Below are positions 43,079 to 52,011 of a DNA stretch of 64,000 bases, piece after piece; the first letter of the stretch is position 1, and every line of letters begins with the position of its first letter. This DNA is from Defluviicoccus sp. (GTDB lineage: Bacteria > Pseudomonadota > Alphaproteobacteria > Rhodospirillales > Defluviicoccaceae). The stretch covers positions 136,495 to 200,494 of the forward strand of contig JARSSM010000011.1 in NCBI GenBank assembly GCA_029624735.1. The letters are read 5' to 3'. Under the pieces are notes generated by a model. That model made no database searches and had not been told where the DNA came from. It was given only the letters and a program-made list of their open reading frames with translations. Made by a program: the position numbers and the translations under genes.

Positions 43079-44149
43079 GTGCTGGAACTGAAGCTCGATC
43101 AGGTCGTCGAGCGCTACCGCGCCCTGGGTGCGCTGATGGCGGGCGCAGAGGCCCTGTCGCCGCCGGAGTTCGCCCGCTGCTCGAAGGAATATGCCGACCT
43201 GGAACCGATCGTGGCCGCGATCGAGGAATTGAAGCGCTGCGAGGCGGAGGCGGCTGGTCTCGAGCAACTCTCTGCTGACGACACCAGTGAGCCCGAGATG
43301 CGCCAGCTCGCCCGCGAGGAGCTGGTGGAGATCCGAGGACGCATCCCCGACCTGCAGGCGCGCCTGCAGGTGCTGTTGCTGCCGAAGGATGCGGCGGATG
43401 AGAAGAACGTCATCTTGGAGGTCCGCGCCGGCACCGGCGGCGAGGAAGCCTGCCTGTTCGCGGCTGACCTGTTCCGCATGTACCAGCGCTATGCCGATCT
43501 GCACGGCTGGGGCTTCGAGCTCATGAGCCTGAACGAGACCGGTATCGGCGGCTACAAGGAAGCGATCGCCACCATCACCGGCCGGGGCGCCTATGCCCGG
43601 CTTAAGTTCGAATCGGGCGTGCACCGGGTGCAGCGGGTGCCGGAGACCGAGGCGAGCGGCCGGATCCACACGTCGGCTGCCACGGTGGCGGTGCTACCGG
43701 AAGCGGAGGAGGTCGACATCGCGGTCGACGAGCGGGACCTGCGCATCGACGTCTATCGCTCCAGCGGACCCGGCGGCCAATCGGTCAACACCACCGACAG
43801 CGCCGTGCGCATCACCCATCTGCCGTCCGGCATCGTCGTTACCCAGCAGGACGAGAAATCGCAGCACAAGAACAAGGCGAAGGCGATGAAGATCCTGCGC
43901 GCACGGCTGTTCGACCTCGAACGCCGCCGCCAGGAGGCCGACCGCGCCGCCCAGCGCAAGAGCCAGGTCGGCTCCGGCGACCGCTCCGAGCGCATCCGCA
44001 CCTACAACTTCCCGCAAGGCCGCATCACCGACCACCGCGTCGGCCTCACCCTGCACAAGCTCGACCGCGTCCTCGACGGTGAACTCGACGAGGTGATCGA
44101 GGCACTGACCGCGTCAGACCAGGCGAGCCGGCTGGCACAGCACGAATGA
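43079..44149 (+). CDS. prfA: Peptide chain release factor 1
   Basis: Ends translation at UAA and UAG. 356 aa from GTG 43079, ten bases after GAAGGAA. Has the RF1 tripeptide region [20 protein letters not shown] (with VPETE following) and the peptidyl hydrolysis motif [20 protein letters not shown]. Overlaps prmC (ATGA), the enzyme that methylates its GGQ glutamine. Confidence 0.96.
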   Translation: MLELKLDQVVERYRALGALMAGAEALSPPEFARCSKEYADLEPIVAAIEELKRCEAEAAGLEQLSADDTSEPEMRQLAREELVEIRGRIPDLQARLQVLLLPKDAADEKNVILEVRAGTGGEEACLFAADLFRMYQRYADLHGWGFELMSLNETGIGGYKEAIATITGRGAYARLKFESGVHRVQRVPETEASGRIHTSAATVAVLPEAEEVDIAVDERDLRIDVYRSSGPGGQSVNTTDSAVRITHLPSGIVVTQQDEKSQHKNKAKAMKILRARLFDLERRRQEADRAAQRKSQVGSGDRSERIRTYNFPQGRITDHRVGLTLHKLDRVLDGELDEVIEALTASDQASRLAQHE

Positions 44150-45078
44150 AGGCGGCTGCCACCATCGGCCAGGCGCTCGCGGCGGCACGCCTCCGCTTGC
44201 GGCAGGCCGGCATCCCCGACGCGGGTCTCGATGCCCGCGTGCTGGTCGGCCACGCGCTCGGACTGAGCGTGAGCGATCTGATCGGGCATCCGGAACGGGC
44301 GCTGACGGACGCGGACCGGCAGCGGATCGAGGCGCTGCTCGACCGCAGGCTGCGGCGCGAGCCGGTTGCCTACATCACCGGCCAGCGCGAATTCTGGAGC
44401 CTGCCGCTGAGCGTGACGCCAGCAGCGCTCATTCCCCGCCCCGATAGCGAGACCCTGATCGAAGCCGTTCTGGATGACGTCGGCGACCGGTCGGCACCCT
44501 TGCGCATCGTCGACCTCGGCACCGGCAGCGGCTGCCTCGTGCTGGCCCTGCTGCACGAGCTTGCAAATGCCACGGCGGTAGCGGTCGACCGTTCCGCCGC
44601 GGCGCTCCACCTAGCGCGGATGAATGCGCTCGCGCTGGGCCTGGCAAACCGGTTGCGCTTTGTTGCCTCCGATTGGGCTCCGGCACTGGCGGGGCCGTTC
44701 GACATCGTGGTCACCAATCCGCCCTATGTTGCGGCAGCCGAGTGGCCGGGGCTGGCACCGGAGATCCGCCTGTTCGAACCGCAAGCAGCGCTCCTGGCCG
44801 GCGATGACGGCCTTTGTGCCTACCGCAGGATCGTTCCCGACCTGCCGCGGATCCTCGCCCCCTCGGGCCGCGCCTACCTCGAGTGCGGCCACGACCAGGG
44901 CGACCGCATCGCAGAACTCCTGCGCGGGCACGGCTTCGCCGCCATCACCGTTCAGGCCGATCTGGGCGGCCGGGCACGGTGCATCAGCGCTTCGTTGACG
45001 CGCCTGCAGAAAAAAGTGCTTGGAATGAAAGCGAGTCCAGACTACTGTCGCAACTATGGCGACGACGCCATAAGTTAG
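44146..45078 (+). CDS. prmC: Release factor glutamine N5-methyltransferase
   Basis: Methylates the GGQ Gln of release factors. 310 aa. [32 protein letters not shown], the SAM motif [18 protein letters not shown] and the catalytic VVTNPPYV are all present. The C-terminus runs about 20 residues beyond the family norm ([19 protein letters not shown]). Start overlaps the prfA stop. Confidence 0.95.
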   Translation: MKAAATIGQALAAARLRLRQAGIPDAGLDARVLVGHALGLSVSDLIGHPERALTDADRQRIEALLDRRLRREPVAYITGQREFWSLPLSVTPAALIPRPDSETLIEAVLDDVGDRSAPLRIVDLGTGSGCLVLALLHELANATAVAVDRSAAALHLARMNALALGLANRLRFVASDWAPALAGPFDIVVTNPPYVAAAEWPGLAPEIRLFEPQAALLAGDDGLCAYRRIVPDLPRILAPSGRAYLECGHDQGDRIAELLRGHGFAAITVQADLGGRARCISASLTRLQKKVLGMKASPDYCRNYGDDAIS

Positions 45079-45154
45079 GCGCGTGTGGCAGTGAGGGCAC
45101 CGAGATGCCCGTTGAGAGGTCAATCTTCTCCATCCTGCCGACTTGTCTAAGCAT

Positions 45155-45183
45155 TTGACTCCACGCTGGTTCGTTTTTCGTAT
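45155..45183 (+). promoter_or_regulatory. Candidate promoter for the DUF4167 gene
   Basis: -35 TTGACT (45155-45160), 17-base spacer, -10 TCGTAT (45178-45183), about 40 bases before ATG 45222. Confidence 0.35.
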
Positions 45184-45221
45184 CACATCGTGATCTAGCC
45201 ACGGACGTGCTCTTGTTGCAA

Positions 45222-45620
45222 ATGAAACACAATCCGAATCCGCGCCGGCCGCGCAACCGGGGAAACGGTAAACGTCATATTCCTGTCAGGAATCAGTCGT
45301 TTGAAAGCAACGGCCCCGAGGGAAAGATACGCGGCACCGCTCAGCAGGTGCTCGACAAGTATTTGGCCCTCGGTCGTGACGCGCTTTCTGCCGGCGACCC
45401 GATCGCTGCTGAAGGCTTTTATCAGCATGCGGAGCATTACTTCAGGCTCTTGAGCGCCGAAGACGTGCGTGAGAGCGAACGGAACGCCCGCGCCACGCCT
45501 CTTGAGATTGAGCCTGCCGGCGACGCCGAGCCGGTGAAGGTCAATGGGCAGGATGCTGCTGGCGGCAGTAACGGCAACGGCAACGGCAACGGCAACGGCG
45601 CCGATCGACTGCCGTTCTAG
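45222..45620 (+). CDS. DUF4167 family protein
   Basis: Small alphaproteobacterial protein of unknown function, 132 aa. N-terminus is strongly basic (PNPRRPRNRGNGKRH), followed by the family core SFESNGPEGKIRGTAQQVLD and AAEGFYQHAEHYFRLL, and ends in an Asn/Gly repeat (NGNGNGNGNG) and DRLPF. The basic start suggests nucleic acid binding. It sits after prmC as in many relatives but seems to have its own promoter. An upstream in-frame GTG at 45207 is less likely than ATG 45222. Confidence 0.9.
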   Translation: MKHNPNPRRPRNRGNGKRHIPVRNQSFESNGPEGKIRGTAQQVLDKYLALGRDALSAGDPIAAEGFYQHAEHYFRLLSAEDVRESERNARATPLEIEPAGDAEPVKVNGQDAAGGSNGNGNGNGNGADRLPF

Positions 45621-45662
45621 TCTGGTTCGCTCGCTGCCGCATCAAGAGGACGGCACACGCCG

Positions 45663-46055
45663 TCAGCCGGTACTGCCGGAATCATCGGCCGTATCAAAAG
45701 CTGCCTTGTCGCGGCGCGGTGTCGTTCGCGCCTGCGGTCGGTCCCCCAGCCCGGCCAGTTTTGCCTGGAGCTCGATGGCGCGCGCCGCTGCCGCAAACTG
45801 GTGATCGTCAAGCGCGCGCCGGAATACGGTCTCAAGCTTGCCAAGCAGGATATCGACCTGCCGGCAGTGCTGGTCGGCCATCTGCGCCTGGATTGCCGCA
45901 ATCCTGGTGGCGATGCGCGGGTCACGGAGCAAACGATAGCCGGTGTTGCGCGCCGAAGCCGGCAGGTAACCGGCCGCCTTGGCCGCCGCCGAGGCGTTGC
46001 CCAACTCGACAAAGCGTTCGCAGAAGCGTTCCTGGCGCGTCGTCAGGCTTTTCAT
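45663..46055 (-). CDS. Lone terminase small subunit-like protein
   Basis: 130 aa resembling the N-terminal domain of phage terminase small subunits: LTTRQERFCERFVELGNASA, then AAKAAGYLPASARNTGYRLL and DPRIATRIAAIQAQMA. A helix-turn-helix DNA-binding role follows from the family. No large terminase, portal or other phage gene is near; it lies between DUF4167 and copA, so it is either a domesticated phage gene or the last trace of a prophage. An inframe GTG sits just before the ATG. Confidence 0.78.
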   Translation of the reverse strand: MKSLTTRQERFCERFVELGNASAAAKAAGYLPASARNTGYRLLRDPRIATRIAAIQAQMADQHCRQVDILLGKLETVFRRALDDHQFAAAARAIELQAKLAGLGDRPQARTTPRRDKAAFDTADDSGSTG

Positions 46056-46132
46056 CACGGCTCGCGGCTGTCACTCTTGTTAGGAATAATAGCCTATCGC
46101 AGCGCGCGATGTCAAGGCCGGCATTCGTCGCC

Positions 46133-48394
46133 TCAGGCGTGAGCGGGATCGAGGTGCGGCTTCCAGCGCCGCAATTGCAGCGAACTGGCAACAACGCTGA
46201 GCGAACTCATCGCCATCGCGGCGCCGGCGAGTTCCGGGCTCAGGTGACCCGAGGCTGCAAGCGGTAGGGCGATCACGTTATACGCGAAGGCCCAGAACAG
46301 GTTGTAATGGATGCGCCGCCAGGTCGCGCGCGAGATGTCGAGCGCGGCTGCGACCAGCCGCGGGTCGGCGCGCATCAACGTGATGCCGGCGGTTTCCAGC
46401 GCCACCGCGGTGCCGCTCCCCATGGCGATGCCGATATCGGCGCCGGCGAGCGCAGGCGCATCGTTGATGCCGTCGCCGACCATGGCGACGGTGCGTCCCG
46501 CGTGACGCAGCTCCTCGATGGTCTTGAGTTTCCCATCCGGCGTGACGCCGCCTTGAACCTCGGCAACGCCGAGCGCGGCACCGACGGCGGCAGCGACCCG
46601 CGCCACGTCGCCGGACAGCATGAGCGTGCGGAGACCACGCCGGCTGAGCGCCTGAACAGCCGCCAGCGCCTCCGGCCGCGCGCGATCGGCAACAGCGACG
46701 ACCGCCACCGGAACACCGTCGATGGCGATCCGCATCGTCGTCTTCCCTTCGGCCTCAAGCCGCTGGGCGGGAACGGCAAGCGCGGCGGCATCGATGCCTT
46801 GCGCCTGCATCAGGCTTTCGTTGCCGATCGCCACCCGGCGGCCATCGACGACCCCGACGACGCCGGCACCAGGAACGCTGCGGACATCGGTTGCGGTCCG
46901 CGGCTCAAGCCCGAGGCCGCGGCAGTAATCGGCGATCGCGTGCGCAAGCGGGTGCTCGCTGCCGCCTTGAACGGACTGGACGCACGCCAGCACGTCGTCC
47001 CGCACGCCGGCCATGATGACGATATCGCTCACCTGCGGCCGACCCAGCGTCAGCGTGCCGGTCTTGTCGAAGACGACCGTATCGACCTTGTGGGCACGCT
47101 CCAGCGCCCCGATGTCCTTGACCAGGATACCGTGCCGGGCGGCGACGCCGGTACCGGCCACCAGCGCCATCGGCGTCGCCAAGCCCAGCGCGCACGGACA
47201 GGCAACGACCAGAACCGCGACGGCCGCGATCAGGCCGCGCTCAACGCCGGCGCCGGCCAGGAGCCAACCCGCCAGCGTCGCAGCGGCCGCCAGCACCACG
47301 GCCGGCACGAAGACCCGGGTGACGCGATCAACCAGGCGCTGGATGGGCGCCTTGCCGCTCTGCGCGTTTTCAACCAGGCGGACGATGCGCGCCAACGTCG
47401 ATGACGCGCCGACGGCAGTGGCCCGCACGCGCAGCCGCCCGGTGCCGTTGATGGCGCCGCCGATGACGGGCTCACCCGAGCCGCGCGCGACCGCCATGCT
47501 CTCGCCCGTGATCAGCGCTTCATCGAGCTCGCTCGCGCCCTCCTCGATGACACCGTCGACCGGCACCCGCTCACCGGGGCGCACCATCACCACGTCACCG
47601 GCGCGGACGAGACCGATCGGGACCTGGCGGAACTCGCCATCGCTCTCCAGCCACGCCGTCTCCGGCTTGAGCGCCATCAGCTCCCGGATCGCCGTCGTCG
47701 CACTGCGCTTGGCGCCGGTCTCCAGCCACTTGCCAAGCAGCACCAAGGTGATCACGACGACCGCCGCCTCGAAGTAGAGGCCGTGGCCGAAACGTTCGCC
47801 GGTGAGCACGACGCCAAGGCTGTAGAGGTAGGCGGCGGTGGTGCCGAGCGCCACCAGCACATCCATCGTCCCGGTGCCGGTCTTGAGCGCCTTCCAGGCG
47901 CCCTTGTAGAAGCGGGCGCCGATCCAGAACTGCACCGGTGCTGCGAGCAACGCCTGCAGCGGGCCGGGAAGGTGAAAGGCCAGCCCGAACGGCGCGGCCA
48001 GCATCGGCAGCACGATCGGCACGGCGAGAACGGCCGCAATCGTAAGCCGGATCAGCTCGGAGCGTGCCTCGGCCGCGGCTTGCGCATCGTGGTCGGCGGC
48101 GGCGCCGGCCTCATCATCGAGGAGCGCAGCCCGGTAGCCCGCCTTCTCGACCGCACTGACCAGAAGGCCAGCGTCAAGGGCGGGATCGACACGCTCGACG
48201 TCGGCCCGCTCCAGGGCGAGGTTGACGCGCGGATTGGCGGCGCCGCTGACACGCGCCAGGGCCTTCTCCACCCGCCCCGCGCACGCCGCGCAGGTCATGC
48301 CGGCGATGGCGAGGCGGATGTGCTCGTTGCCGCTGGTGCCGGCCGAACCAGCCACCGCCGCTTCGGTCCGAACGGCCAGGTCCACAACTGCCAT
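46133..48394 (-). CDS. copA: Copper-exporting P1B-type ATPase
   Basis: 753 aa. One N-terminal metal-binding domain (GMTCAACAGRVEKAL, Cys35/Cys38), eight membrane spans, the ion-path motif VACPCALGLATPMALVAGTG, phosphorylation site VVFDKTGTLTLG, and MVGDGINDAPALAGADIGIA near the end with the copper-type MSxSS motif (MAMSSLSVVASSLQLR). The CPC and C-terminal YN/MxxSS residues indicate Cu+. SD GGGAGGCAACAG. No CueR-like regulator is adjacent. Confidence 0.95.
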   Translation of the reverse strand: MAVVDLAVRTEAAVAGSAGTSGNEHIRLAIAGMTCAACAGRVEKALARVSGAANPRVNLALERADVERVDPALDAGLLVSAVEKAGYRAALLDDEAGAAADHDAQAAAEARSELIRLTIAAVLAVPIVLPMLAAPFGLAFHLPGPLQALLAAPVQFWIGARFYKGAWKALKTGTGTMDVLVALGTTAAYLYSLGVVLTGERFGHGLYFEAAVVVITLVLLGKWLETGAKRSATTAIRELMALKPETAWLESDGEFRQVPIGLVRAGDVVMVRPGERVPVDGVIEEGASELDEALITGESMAVARGSGEPVIGGAINGTGRLRVRATAVGASSTLARIVRLVENAQSGKAPIQRLVDRVTRVFVPAVVLAAAATLAGWLLAGAGVERGLIAAVAVLVVACPCALGLATPMALVAGTGVAARHGILVKDIGALERAHKVDTVVFDKTGTLTLGRPQVSDIVIMAGVRDDVLACVQSVQGGSEHPLAHAIADYCRGLGLEPRTATDVRSVPGAGVVGVVDGRRVAIGNESLMQAQGIDAAALAVPAQRLEAEGKTTMRIAIDGVPVAVVAVADRARPEALAAVQALSRRGLRTLMLSGDVARVAAAVGAALGVAEVQGGVTPDGKLKTIEELRHAGRTVAMVGDGINDAPALAGADIGIAMGSGTAVALETAGITLMRADPRLVAAALDISRATWRRIHYNLFWAFAYNVIALPLAASGHLSPELAGAAMAMSSLSVVASSLQLRRWKPHLDPAHA

Positions 48395-48412
48395 CTGTTG
48401 CCTCCCGCTCTC

Positions 48413-49036
48413 TCAAGGAGATGGCGCGGTCGGGGCGCGATTGCGAGCTGGCGAGACCGCAAGCGCCTCGGCGGCAGCCAGCACCCGGTGCAACGGCCCG
48501 TCGGGCAGGCCGCGGTCATCGAGCGCACTGCAGACGTGACGCAGGTAGTCGAGCGAGGAGCCGTAGGGACCGACGCCCTGGGCGACGAGTGCCGCCTGCT
48601 CGGCAATGCTCAAGCCCGACACGAACTGCGGATGATCGGGCCGGGCGACAAAGGCCAGCGCCTTGACGCGGCGGCCGTCGGCAAGCCGCACGGCAAGATG
48701 GCGCGGCAGGTAGGCGTTGGTCGAGAGTTCACGTTCCTGCAGGTGCGCGAGCGCCGCCTCCGCATCGTCGTCGGCAACGCGCAGGACCTGGCCGACGCAA
48801 GACCCACCCGCTTTCAAGCCGACGACCAGGCCGGGGCACTCGGGTGTGCCGCGATTGCGGATCGAGAGGATGCACAAGGCGCGATGATAGCCGGCGAGCC
48901 GCGCCACCGCCGTTGCCGCGACGGAGAAGCCAGGGTCCCACATCAGCGAACCGTAGGCGAAAACGTGCAACGGCCCCGCGGCCGCAATCACGGCGGCGGC
49001 ATCGCTCAGCGCGCCCGCGGCGCTAGTCGTCGGCAC
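48413..49036 (-). CDS. ChaC-like gamma-glutamylcyclotransferase
   Basis: Cleaves glutathione to 5-oxoproline and Cys-Gly. Family marks: [12 protein letters not shown] (substrate-binding YGSL), [20 protein letters not shown] and the late [12 protein letters not shown] with the catalytic Glu. Start set at GTG 49036 (207 aa), which overlaps the murA stop by 14 bases; a longer frame to 49108 overlaps murA further. Confidence 0.88.
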   Translation of the reverse strand: MPTTSAAGALSDAAAVIAAAGPLHVFAYGSLMWDPGFSVAATAVARLAGYHRALCILSIRNRGTPECPGLVVGLKAGGSCVGQVLRVADDDAEAALAHLQERELSTNAYLPRHLAVRLADGRRVKALAFVARPDHPQFVSGLSIAEQAALVAQGVGPYGSSLDYLRHVCSALDDRGLPDGPLHRVLAAAEALAVSPARNRAPTAPSP

Positions 49037-50318
49037 GCTCGATCGTGGCACCACAGGCCGCCAGCTTGTCCTCGAGCCGCTCGTAGCCGCGGTCGAGATG
49101 GTAGACACGGTTGACGATGGTCTCCCCGCGCGCGGCCAGGCCGGCCAGCACGAGGCTGACCGAGGCGCGCAGATCGGTCGCCATCACCGGTGCGCCGGAG
49201 AGTGCCGGCACGCCGCGGATGATCGCGGATGCACTGTGGACGTTGATGTTGGCCCCCATGCGGCACAGCTCGGGCACGTGCATGAAGCGATTCTCGAACA
49301 CGGTCTCGGTGATCATCGCCGCACCGTCGGCAACGGTCATCAAGGCCATGATTTGCGCCTGCATGTCGGTCGGAAAGCCGGGGAAGGGCTCCGTCATGAC
49401 ATCGACGCCGCGCACGCCGTTGTTGCGGCGGGCGACGCGGATGCCGTGTGCGGTCGGCTCGATCGCAATGCCGGCCTGCCGCAAGGCGTCGGCGGTGGCG
49501 CCGATCAGCTCCAACCGCGTTCCCTGCAGCTCGATACTGCCGCCGGTAATCGCCGCTGCAATCGCGAACGTGCCGGTCTCGATGCGGTCGGGAATGACGG
49601 CGTGGCGCGCGCTGCCAAGGCGCTCGACGCCCTGGACCTTGAGCGTATCGGTATCGATGCCGGTGATGTCCGCACCCATGGCGACCAGGCAGCGGGCGAG
49701 ATCGCCGATCTCAGGCTCGCGGGCGGCATTGCAGATGCGCGTCTCGCCACGTGCCAGCACCGCGGCCATGAGCGCATTCTCGGTTCCGGTAACCGAAACC
49801 GAGGGAAAGGTGAAGACGGCACCGGTCAGCCCCTTCGGCGCGCTGACCTCGACATAGCCGGCGTCGAGGCCCACCTCCGCCCCCATCGCTTGCAGCGCTT
49901 TCAGGTGCAGATCGATCGGCCGGGTGCCGATCGCACAGCCGCCCGGCAGCGACACCCGCGCATGGCCAAAGCGAGCGACCAGGGGACCCAGCACCAGCAC
50001 CGAGGCGCGCATCTTGCGCACGAGGTCATAGACGGCGGTCGTGCTGCGAATCGCGGGCGTACTGAGGCGGACGGAGAGGCCAAACCCGCTGCCACTGCCG
50101 TTGGTGCCGGTGTTGGCGTCGGTCTCGACCGTTGCGCCAAGCTCGGCCAGCAGTGCCAGCATGCTTTCGATATCGACGACGTTCGGCACGTTGTCGAGCG
50201 TCAGTGTGCCTTCGGTCAGCAGGCCCGCCGCAAGCAGCGGCAGGGCGGCGTTCTTGGCACCGCTGATCGGAATGATCCCGGACAAAGGCGTGCCGCCGCG
50301 GATATGAATGCGCTTCAT
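49023..50318 (-). CDS. murA: UDP-N-acetylglucosamine 1-carboxyvinyltransferase
   Basis: First committed step of peptidoglycan synthesis. 431 aa from ATG 50318 behind [25 protein letters not shown] holds the active Lys, and the catalytic Cys is present in [16 protein letters not shown], so the enzyme should be fosfomycin-sensitive. [17 protein letters not shown] and [15 protein letters not shown] are typical. Confidence 0.96.
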   Translation of the reverse strand: MKRIHIRGGTPLSGIIPISGAKNAALPLLAAGLLTEGTLTLDNVPNVVDIESMLALLAELGATVETDANTGTNGSGSGFGLSVRLSTPAIRSTTAVYDLVRKMRASVLVLGPLVARFGHARVSLPGGCAIGTRPIDLHLKALQAMGAEVGLDAGYVEVSAPKGLTGAVFTFPSVSVTGTENALMAAVLARGETRICNAAREPEIGDLARCLVAMGADITGIDTDTLKVQGVERLGSARHAVIPDRIETGTFAIAAAITGGSIELQGTRLELIGATADALRQAGIAIEPTAHGIRVARRNNGVRGVDVMTEPFPGFPTDMQAQIMALMTVADGAAMITETVFENRFMHVPELCRMGANINVHSASAIIRGVPALSGAPVMATDLRASVSLVLAGLAARGETIVNRVYHLDRGYERLEDKLAACGATIERADD

Positions 50319-50455
50319 GGACTCTCGATGTGATGGCGACCGAACGGCCGGGACGAACGAATACCCCAACCTTGTGCCGAGACCGGCTGGTTGACGTCAA
50401 CAGATCCGGGCTTCTTAGGGGACGCCGGCACCGATCACAAGACGCTTCGGCTGGT

Positions 50456-50701
50456 TCAGCCGGCAGGCTTCACCGATTCGCCCCCATCGGCACCGCCGGC
50501 CGCCGCCTGCGCCTGCTGCCAGGCCTTGCGCTTGCGCAGGTTTTCGCGCAGGGCCGCTGCCAGACGGGCCGCCCTTTGCGCGCCCTTCTGGGCGTTGGGC
50601 GACGTTGCGCCGGGCTGTACGGGTTCGACCATGGCGCCATCAAAGCGCAGACGCGACCCGCCGGTCAAGGCCGCTTGCCAGGCACGCAGGCGCTGTGGCA
50701 T
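50456..50701 (-). CDS. Small basic protein of unknown function
   Basis: 81 aa, MPQRLRAWQAALTGG..., with the conserved-looking core RAARLAAALRENLRKRKAW, a pattern found in small alphaproteobacterial proteins of no known role. Ends just before murA, whose start is 138 bases downstream on the same strand. No clear SD, so moderate confidence. Bases 50319-50455 show nothing. Confidence 0.5.
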   Translation of the reverse strand: MPQRLRAWQAALTGGSRLRFDGAMVEPVQPGATSPNAQKGAQRAARLAAALRENLRKRKAWQQAQAAAGGADGGESVKPAG

Positions 50702-50722
50702 CGTGCCGGCTTTAGAGAAGGC

Positions 50723-50797
50723 GCCGCGGTAGCTCAGGGGCAGAGCACGTCCTTGGTAAGGACGGGGTCGGTGGTTCAATTCCACTCCGCGGCACCA
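50723..50797 (+). tRNA. tRNA-Thr (GGT anticodon)
   Basis: Cloverleaf readable by eye: acceptor GCCGCGG / CCGCGGC, D arm GCTC...GAGC, anticodon stem CGTCC / GGACG with loop TTGGTAA (anticodon GGT), T arm GTGG TTCAATT CCAC, discriminator A and an encoded CCA. The C2-G71 pair and G34 G35 fit threonine identity. Confidence 0.96.
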
Positions 50798-51056
50798 GTG
50801 ACGACTGAAGCCGGCGCGGCCGGCGCCTCGGCCGAGAAAGAACCCTGGCGAAACTTTCAAGAAGGCACGGTGACCACGGATGGTCCCTGGTTGGAAGAGA
50901 GCAAGACGCGGCTGGAGCGAGCGGCGGCACGGGCCGCCGGCAGCGCCGCGCGCAATGCCCAAACAATTAACAGCCTTAAGGGGCGGGATCGCGATTTTGA
51001 ATGGCAGTGTGAAATCTTCACGTTTCCGTACGCGAACTGTCTCGGAGGTTTAGAGA

Positions 51057-51356
51057 ATGCTTGGTTTGCGCTCCTCTGACGAAGTCAGGCTTGGCGATCG
51101 TTTCATGCGCGTTGACGATCCGGTCAGCGTCTGGACCGTGCGCCGCCTGGTTGATCTGCCCCGCCTGCCGCTGCATGCCCAGCTCGAATGCAGCGGGCCG
51201 TTCCACCGCCGGGTGCTGGTTTCCTCGGTTGTCCTGCACGACCGCCGCATCTATCGCTCAGTCAACAAGGCTGAGGTGCAGCCGAAGCCGAGCGCGCGCA
51301 GCATGGCGGCAGAGCTGGCACGTCCACGCGGCTGGCGCTCCCTGTTCGGCTGGTAA
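51057..51356 (+). CDS. Small protein of unknown function, 99 aa
   Basis: MLGLRSSDEVRLGDRFMRVD continues with SVWTVRRLVDLPRLPLHAQL and RRVLVSSVVLHDRRIYRSV: a compact beta-rich fold is likely, and similar small SH3-like proteins occur in Rhodospirillales. GGAGG lies 14 bases upstream. No signal peptide or membrane span. Unknown function. Bases 50798-51056 before it hold no gene I can support. Confidence 0.65.
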   Translation: MLGLRSSDEVRLGDRFMRVDDPVSVWTVRRLVDLPRLPLHAQLECSGPFHRRVLVSSVVLHDRRIYRSVNKAEVQPKPSARSMAAELARPRGWRSLFGW

Positions 51357-51448
51357 CAGGCGGCCGGTAGCGGGTAACACGGGGCGGCAGTAGGCGGCCG
51401 CTGCTCACAAGGGCGTGGGTCTTAAGTGCGCGGCTCACGCCCCAAGCC

Positions 51449-51994
51449 TTATGCCGCGCCGGCACGGACGAGCGGAACGCCCAGTCCCGTGAGCTCATCG
51501 GCGATGCGATCGGCGATGCCCGCGAGCGCCGCCTGGAGCGGCGGCGAAAGATCGAGGCTCAAGCTCATGTCGTCCGGCGTGATGCCAATGATGGTGACGG
51601 ATTCCGGTGCCGTCTCCATCAGTTGAAGATAGGCGAGCACGTCCAACAGCCCGAGTTGATGCGGCGACAACCGCTGGCGCAGGAACGGGACGATGTCCGC
51701 GCCGGCCAAACGCACGATCGAGCCGGGCGCCCCGCCGGCATTCACGGCATCGACGATGATCAGGTGCTTGCGGCCGGCGATCAGGTCGATCAGGCCCATG
51801 CCGGCGGTGCCACCATCCAGGATCTCGACCGCGGCGGGAACGACGTAGCGGCAGCGGAACGCCTCGACTGCCCGCACGCCCACGCCTTCATCCGCCAGCA
51901 GAATATTGCCGACCCCCAGGACGAGGACGGAACCGGGCGGCGAGAGGGGACCTTGCCCGCTCCCGCCGCCGCCTCCGCCGATATCGGCCCCCAT
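51449..51994 (-). CDS. hybD: Hydrogenase maturation protease (HybD/HyaD family)
   Basis: Endopeptidase that trims the C-terminus of the hydrogenase large subunit after nickel insertion. 181 aa. VLVLGVGNILLADEGVGVRA and EILDGGTAGMGLIDLI with IIVDAVNAGGAPGS carry the metal-binding acids. A Gly-rich N-terminus (GGGGGGSG) is unusual. Last gene of the hyb operon, 18 bases after hybC; its client tail is visible there. Confidence 0.93.
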   Translation of the reverse strand: MGADIGGGGGGSGQGPLSPPGSVLVLGVGNILLADEGVGVRAVEAFRCRYVVPAAVEILDGGTAGMGLIDLIAGRKHLIIVDAVNAGGAPGSIVRLAGADIVPFLRQRLSPHQLGLLDVLAYLQLMETAPESVTIIGITPDDMSLSLDLSPPLQAALAGIADRIADELTGLGVPLVRAGAA

Positions 51995-52011
51995 GGCCTG
52001 ACGCGCGCGCC

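Noticed and set aside
50723..50797. tRNA gene as an attachment site of an integrated element
   Set aside because: No integrase and no repeated 3' tRNA end were seen in the neighbouring sequence.
50798..51079. Possible small gene after the tRNA (VTTDGPWLEESKTRLERAA...)
   Set aside because: It overlaps the start and SD of the better-supported gene at 51057, has no family likeness, and its C-terminus looks like out-of-frame sequence.
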